A stretch of 64,000 nucleotides of DNA from CAMAXB01 sp964476565. GTDB taxonomy: Bacteria; Verrucomicrobiota; Verrucomicrobiia; Opitutales; Opitutaceae. The notes beneath the pieces were generated by a model. It was not told the origin of the DNA. It searched no databases and saw nothing but the letters and a program-made list of their open reading frames with translations. A program made the translations under genes and the position numbers. The DNA lies in assembly GCA_964476565.1 (NCBI GenBank), contig CAYZBG010000017.1, positions 1-64,000 of the forward strand, written 5' to 3'. How positions within the stretch are numbered: the stretch's first letter is position 1; every line of letters begins with the position of its first letter. Below, piece by piece: positions 59,649 to 64,000 of this stretch.

Positions 59649-59663
59649 TCCCTAATCGGGCCG

Positions 59664-60329
59664 TCAGGAACCGCGGTTCTGCTGCACGTACAGGGCGGCG
59701 GCCTGCGACCGACGGGAGACGTGCAGCTTCTCAAAAACCGTGCTGAGGTAGTTCTTCACCGTCTTCTCCGCGAGACCCATCTCGGCGGCGACTTCCTTGT
59801 TCGTTTTGCCCTCGGCAATGAGGGCCAGCACGCGGCGCTCCTGCGGGGCGAGCGATTCGACGGCATTGCGGGTGCCCGGTGCGGTCGAGCGGATGATCGA
59901 GAGCACGCGCGCCGTGATCGCCGGATCGAGAATCGATTTGCCCGCGGCCACGTCGTGGATCGCCTGGATCAGCGCGCGGCCGTTGACCTCCTTGAGCAGG
60001 TAGCCGTTGGCGCCGGCGCGGATGGCATCGTCGACCATCGTCTCCTCGGCGACGGAGGTGAGAATGAGGACGCGCGTCTCGGGCAGCTTCTCGAGAATGC
60101 GGCGGCACGCGTCGAATCCGGTTCCATCGGGCAGGCGGATGTCGAGCAGGACGAGCTCGGGCTTGGTCTTCAGCGCCAGCTCGACGGCGCCGGCGACGGA
60201 GCCGGCTTCGCCGACGAGCTCGAGGGAGGGCTCGGCGCCCAACAGGGACTTCAGCCCCATGCGCACGACCTCGCTGTCATCGACGAGGATGAGGCGGAGC
60301 GGCGTCGTACGGGCGGGAGCGGCAGTCAT
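59664..60329 (-). CDS. NarL/LuxR-type response regulator
   Basis: A 221-residue response regulator with an N-terminal receiver: LILVDDSEVVRMGL, phosphoacceptor LVLLDIRLPDGTGFDA, LILTSVAEETM and YLLKEVNG. The C-terminal LuxR/GerE helix-turn-helix is ESLAPQERRVLALIAEGKTNKEVAAEMGLAEKTVKN-type, residues about 155-215. Its ATG 60329 overlaps the kinase stop by four bases (ATGA), so the kinase at 60326-61555 is its partner. It lies just upstream of the prepilin cluster, which it may control. Confidence 0.95.
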   Translation of the reverse strand: MTAAPARTTPLRLILVDDSEVVRMGLKSLLGAEPSLELVGEAGSVAGAVELALKTKPELVLLDIRLPDGTGFDACRRILEKLPETRVLILTSVAEETMVDDAIRAGANGYLLKEVNGRALIQAIHDVAAGKSILDPAITARVLSIIRSTAPGTRNAVESLAPQERRVLALIAEGKTNKEVAAEMGLAEKTVKNYLSTVFEKLHVSRRSQAAALYVQQNRGS

Positions 60330-61555
60330 GTGGACTTGGCGAGCGGGAGCGTGAGCACGATGCGGGTGCCGCGCCCCGGGGCGCTCTCCACCTGCAACGA
60401 ACCGCCGGCACTCTCGGCGCGACCGCGCATGTTGGCAAGTCCGTGTCCGTTTCTCCGCCCCTCGAGGTCGAAGCCCCGTCCGTTGTCCTGCACCGCCAGG
60501 GCAACCGAACCCTCGCCTTCGTGCAGGCGGATCGAGACCCGCGTGGCGCCGCCGTGGCGCAGCGCATTGCTGATCGCCTCGCGAATGACCTGCACGGCTT
60601 GGGCGAAGCGTTCTTCCCCGAGGCGCGCCGCGGCCGCGTCGTCGATCCCGATCTCAAACTCCGCGCTGCGACCGGCGCGCAGGTCCGCGGCGAGCTGCTC
60701 GACAATTTGGGTCAGCCCGGCCTCGCGGGCGTGGTCGGGCGTGAGACCGGAGATGTAGTTGCGCACATCCCGGATGGCGGCGTTGAGCAGGCCGATGCTT
60801 TGGTCGAGCCGGGTGGCCGCCTCGGCGGGTTGGCTGCCGATGAGATTGCGCGCGTTCTCCAACGTCAGCCCGGTTGCGTAGAGCGACTGGATGATGCCGT
60901 CGTGCAGGTCGCGGCCGAGGCGGATCTTTTCCTCGAGCGCCTGATTGAGCCTGACCTGGTTGACGTAGGCCTCCTCCTGCGCGCGCACGCGTTCGTCGCG
61001 TTCCTTGGCGAGGGCGGCGCCTTGGCTCACGGAAGTGCGCGCGAGGTGCTGGAGGCTGTTCATCTCCGCCTTGGCAAAACCCCACGGCGGACGTGAGCCG
61101 GATTCGGGCGGTGCGGCGGGACGGAGCAGCAGGACGAAGATCCAGACCAGCATGAGCGCGAGGGCGAGCACGAGCAGGGCGACGACGACGCGTTGATGGA
61201 GCAGGAGCAGGCGACTGGCCGGTGAGACCGGCAGGGTCACGACGGCGTGCTGGCCGTTGGGCAGGGCGACGGCGAACGCGTGATCGGAGCCGGTGGGCGG
61301 TGCGGCCGGGAGCACGGCCACGTCGCCGCCGGTCGCGGCGGCGAGGCGTGCCACGGTATCGGCCGGGAAGCCGCCGGGGCCGGGTGGCCCGGCCAGAGCG
61401 AGCGCCGCCTCGAACTGCTGCCGTTTCGCCGCGAGCGTCGCGTCCTGCAGGCGGTCGTGCTGGTTGCGCAGCCAGACCTGCGCGCCGCCGGCGGCAGCGA
61501 GAAAAACCAGCAGCAAGGCGAGGGCAAACCCGAGCAGGCGGGGCAGGGAACTCAT
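60326..61555 (-). CDS. NarX-type membrane histidine kinase (HisKA_3)
   Basis: A 409-residue sensor kinase. TM1 is at residues 7-27 (LGFALALLLVFLAAAGG). A small periplasmic domain of about 90 residues, rich in Ala/Pro/Gly, follows, and TM2 is near residue 130 (VVVALLVLALALMLVWIFVLLL). A coiled coil leads to the HisKA_3 motif GRDLHDGIIQSLYATGLTLE with the phospho-His. The ATPase has VQVIREAISNALRHG and DNGRGFDLEGRRNGHGL. This kinase class pairs with NarL-type regulators, as here. The ligand of the periplasmic domain is unknown. Confidence 0.94.
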   Translation of the reverse strand: MSSLPRLLGFALALLLVFLAAAGGAQVWLRNQHDRLQDATLAAKRQQFEAALALAGPPGPGGFPADTVARLAAATGGDVAVLPAAPPTGSDHAFAVALPNGQHAVVTLPVSPASRLLLLHQRVVVALLVLALALMLVWIFVLLLRPAAPPESGSRPPWGFAKAEMNSLQHLARTSVSQGAALAKERDERVRAQEEAYVNQVRLNQALEEKIRLGRDLHDGIIQSLYATGLTLENARNLIGSQPAEAATRLDQSIGLLNAAIRDVRNYISGLTPDHAREAGLTQIVEQLAADLRAGRSAEFEIGIDDAAAARLGEERFAQAVQVIREAISNALRHGGATRVSIRLHEGEGSVALAVQDNGRGFDLEGRRNGHGLANMRGRAESAGGSLQVESAPGRGTRIVLTLPLAKST

Positions 61556-61646
61556 GCAGCGTTGCCCGCGACTGTGGCGGCGGGGTCGGCCACGTCAAAA
61601 CCTTCGACATTTGGGCAATCCGCGTTTTCTTTGCCCAGTCCTGTCC

Positions 61647-63176
61647 ATGAAGACCTTCTACATCACCACCGCGATCGACTACGTGAACGGTTCGCCGCAC
61701 CTGGGCCATGCCTATGAGAAGGTGCTGACGGACGTCATTGCTCGTTTTCGGCGCCTGATGGGAGACCGGGTCTACTTCCTCACCGGCGTGGATGAGCACG
61801 GTCAGAAGGTCCAGCAGAGCGCGCGGAAACGCGGCATCCCGCCGCAGCAGTTCGTTGACGAAGTGTCGCAGGAATTCCGGGCCCTGTGCGCCCGCCTCGA
61901 CATCTCGAACGACGACTTCATCCGCACGACCGAGGACCGGCACAAGCGGGTCGTGCAACGCATCCTCCAGCAGCTCTTCGACCAGGGCGAAATCTACAAG
62001 GCCGAGTACAAGGGCTTCTACAGCACGCGCCAGGAGCAGTTTCTTCAGGACAAGGACCGCAATCCCGACGGCTCGTGGCCGGAGATCTTCGGCGAGGTCA
62101 CCGAGATCACCGAATCCAACTACTTTTTCCGGCTGCAGAAGTACCAGGACTGGCTGATCGATTTCCTGAAGCGCAACGAGACCTTCGTGTTTCCGCGCTA
62201 CCGCCAGAAGCAGGTGCTGGAGTTCTTGTCGGAACCGCTCAACGACCTCTGCATCTCGCGTCCGCGCGAGCGGCTGGAGTGGGGCATCACGCTGCCCTTC
62301 GACCAAGAGTTCGTCACCTACGTTTGGTTCGACGCCCTGCTCAACTACTACTCGGCGGTCGAGGACAAGCCGGGCCTCTGGCCTGCCACCTTCCATGTGA
62401 TCGGCAAGGATATCCTCGTGCCGCCGCACGCGGTCTACTGGCCGATCATGCTGAAGGCGGCCGGCATCGAGCCGCCGCAGTCGCTGCTCGCGCACGGCTG
62501 GTGGTCGATCAACGGCGCCAAGATGTCCAAGAGCACGGGCAACTTCGTCGATCCGGTCGAGTTTGCCGACAAGTACGGTGTCGACGCGCTCCGCTATTTC
62601 ATGATCCGCGAGATGAGCGTCGGTCAGGACAGCGATTTCTCGCTCGCGCAGTTCCTTGCCCGCTACAACGGCGAACTCGCGAACAACCTGGGCAACCTCG
62701 TCAACCGCACGCTCAACATGACCAACCGCTTTGGCGGCGGTGTCGTGCCGGCGCCGGAGGTCGACGACGCGCCGGAGCAGGCCCTGCGCGCGTTGTGGAC
62801 GAAGACGCGCGACGAGGTCGTGCCGCTCTGCGAGGGATTCCAGTTCCACATCGCGCTGGAGCGCACCTTTGCGTTCATCACCGCCACGAACGCCTACATC
62901 GAAACGCGGGCGCCGTGGAAGCTCGGCAAGTCGGCCGACCCGAAGGACCAGGCGCTGTTGCGCACCTCCCTCGCCACCATGGCGGAGGCGTTGCGCCTCG
63001 GCGCGGCGCTGCTCACCGCCGTGATGCCCGGCACCGTGGCCAAGATCCAAGGGGTGCTCGGCCACACGCCGGCTCCGGTCTGGGCCGACGAACTGGTCTG
63101 GGGCTCCCGCCTCACCGGTGCGAAGGTGGCGGCCACCGCGATCCTGTTCCCGCGGCCGACCGAACCCAAGGCGTGA
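61647..63176 (+). CDS. metG: methionine-tRNA ligase
   Basis: A 509-residue class I synthetase that charges tRNA-Met and tRNA-fMet. The HIGH motif is HLGH in NGSPHLGHAYEKVL. VDEHGQKVQ, DALLNYYSAVE and the KMSKS loop (GAKMSKSTGNFVDP) near residue 295 are also present. The region where zinc-type MetRS has a cysteine knuckle (GFYSTRQEQFLQDKDRNPDG) has no cysteines, so this is the zinc-free form. The C-terminal tRNA-binding EMAP domain is absent; it ends after the anticodon domain. Start ATG 61647 (MKTFYITTAIDYVNGSPH). Confidence 0.96.
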   Translation: MKTFYITTAIDYVNGSPHLGHAYEKVLTDVIARFRRLMGDRVYFLTGVDEHGQKVQQSARKRGIPPQQFVDEVSQEFRALCARLDISNDDFIRTTEDRHKRVVQRILQQLFDQGEIYKAEYKGFYSTRQEQFLQDKDRNPDGSWPEIFGEVTEITESNYFFRLQKYQDWLIDFLKRNETFVFPRYRQKQVLEFLSEPLNDLCISRPRERLEWGITLPFDQEFVTYVWFDALLNYYSAVEDKPGLWPATFHVIGKDILVPPHAVYWPIMLKAAGIEPPQSLLAHGWWSINGAKMSKSTGNFVDPVEFADKYGVDALRYFMIREMSVGQDSDFSLAQFLARYNGELANNLGNLVNRTLNMTNRFGGGVVPAPEVDDAPEQALRALWTKTRDEVVPLCEGFQFHIALERTFAFITATNAYIETRAPWKLGKSADPKDQALLRTSLATMAEALRLGAALLTAVMPGTVAKIQGVLGHTPAPVWADELVWGSRLTGAKVAATAILFPRPTEPKA

Positions 63177-63183
63177 TCCGGCT

Positions 63184-64000
63184 GTGACCATCCTCCCGAT
63201 CCATCCGTCCGAGAACGCGACGCCCGAAGCGTTGGGGGCGTTTTTGGCCGGGTGTCGGGAGGCAGCGATTCAGGCGGGTTCGCCGCGCCTCGTGAGTATT
63301 TCGCTCACGGTCGGAGCCCTTGATCCGCTGGCCGTTCTGGAGTCGATCTTCGAGGCCGGTGAGCCGCACTTCTACGCCGAACGTCCGTCGTTGCAGACCG
63401 CGATCTCGGGGGCCGAGGCGGTGTTGTCGGCCGAGGCGGGCGGTCCGGAACGGTTTGCGGCGGTGCAACGGTTCGTTGACGACACGCTCGCGCGCACGAT
63501 TGCGGTGGGGGACGTCACAGCGCCCTTTGGCGGACCGCATTTCTTCACTGCGTTTTCGTTTCACGACACGGTGGAAGCCGGCGAACCCTTCCCGGCGGCG
63601 CGCGTCTTCGTTCCACGCTGGCAGGTGGCCCGCGCCGGCGAGCGTACCACGGCGGTGGCCAACCTGCTCGTGGCGCCGGATGCTGACCTGACGGCGCTGA
63701 CCCAACGCGTGTGGCGGGCGCACGCGAAGTTCCGGCATTTCGATTACGCGGGCGGCCCCGCGGCCCTTACGGCGCCGGCGGCGGTGACCACGCCGCCCCA
63801 ACGGCGCGAGGTGGGCGATTATCGGGCGGCGGTGGCGGCGGCGCTGCGCGAGATCGAGGCCGGCGCCTTTCAGAAGATCGTACTGGCCCGCGCGCAGGAT
63901 GTGCAGGCCGGTCGCGCGCTGCATCCGTTGCGCATGTTGAACGGACTGCGGCAGCGGTTCCCCGACTGTTACGCCTTCTCGCTCGCCGATGGCTCGGGCC
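63184..64000 (+). CDS. menF: isochorismate synthase, MenF/EntC family (5' part only)
   Basis: An N-terminal fragment of about 272 residues, cut by the window end. Isochorismate synthase converts chorismate to isochorismate for menaquinone synthesis. Visible are GGPHFFTAFSFHD, the chorismate-binding-domain entry RREVGDYRAAVAAALREIEAG and AFQKIVLARAQDV, and DCYAFSLADGSG at the edge. The catalytic C-terminal half is mostly outside. Start is GTG 63184, 7 bp after the metG stop, so co-transcription is likely. The assignment to MenF rather than EntC or pabB-like relatives follows the KIVLARAQDV pattern. Confidence 0.85.
   Translation, partial: MTILPIHPSENATPEALGAFLAGCREAAIQAGSPRLVSISLTVGALDPLAVLESIFEAGEPHFYAERPSLQTAISGAEAVLSAEAGGPERFAAVQRFVDDTLARTIAVGDVTAPFGGPHFFTAFSFHDTVEAGEPFPAARVFVPRWQVARAGERTTAVANLLVAPDADLTALTQRVWRAHAKFRHFDYAGGPAALTAPAAVTTPPQRREVGDYRAAVAAALREIEAGAFQKIVLARAQDVQAGRALHPLRMLNGLRQRFPDCYAFSLADGSG

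Overview
The window is a high-GC, gene-dense bacterial chromosome segment. I read it as Verrucomicrobiota, most likely Opitutaceae. This rests on the gene content: a plant/cyanobacterial-type IspH, a DUF5069 protein, a rhamnogalacturonan exolyase-like protein beside a sulfatase, a SatD pair, many pseudopilin and two-component genes, and several secreted proteins I cannot place. The taxonomic call is an inference, not a match I could run. I saw no phage, transposase, CRISPR array, rRNA or tRNA gene. No stretch over 300 bp lacks a gene; the longest gap (53722-54018) is filled with palindromic repeats.

Layout. 1-8575: mutS (cut by the window start), an alpha/beta hydrolase, a MOSC protein, a sugar-phosphate-isomerase-like secreted protein, prfC, a DTW tRNA-modification enzyme and a Bcr/CflA-type efflux pump. 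8587-12990: a membrane protein, a satD gene with a membrane partner behind three evenly spaced palindromes, nupC and a gamma-carbonic-anhydrase-like protein. 13000-16155: an ECF sigma factor with three downstream genes ending in a zinc-finger anti-sigma-like protein, then class II fructose-bisphosphate aldolase with a clear terminator. 16330-23345: an unknown membrane-anchored protein, topB, a DEAD-box helicase and a PQQ-type dehydrogenase with cytochrome c. 23361-29132: a five-gene leftward operon (secreted protein, double-domain creatininase, histidine kinase, lone receiver, DHp-receiver-adenylate cyclase).

29207-35397: a Dabb protein, a TonB protein whose start codon sits in a hairpin, a GreA-like protein, a lone receiver, a three-gene ParA cassette and an outer-membrane barrel. 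35430-40652: ispH, DUF5069, a small acidic protein and alaS. 40903-45618: a compact signalling operon (XRE-receiver fusion, double-PAS kinase, Rcp1-like receiver, hybrid kinase with a D-to-N pseudo-receiver). 45789-51779: polysaccharide degradation (PL26-like lyase, esterase, sulfatase-SGNH fusion). 51893-55832: leuB, an MBL-fold hydrolase, ribD and an RdgB-type NTP pyrophosphatase. 55852-61555: a pilus-like cluster (large PilX-like protein and two prepilins) behind a NarXL-type two-component pair. 61647-64000: metG and the start of menF.

Themes. Signalling is dense, with four separate two-component or cyclase loci, and ATGA-type overlaps couple many partners. The most promising unexplained items are the ParA cassette, the satD operator array, a hairpin repeat family with covarying stem pairs, the sulfatase-esterase fusion, the N-terminally extended IspH and the pseudo-receiver kinase.
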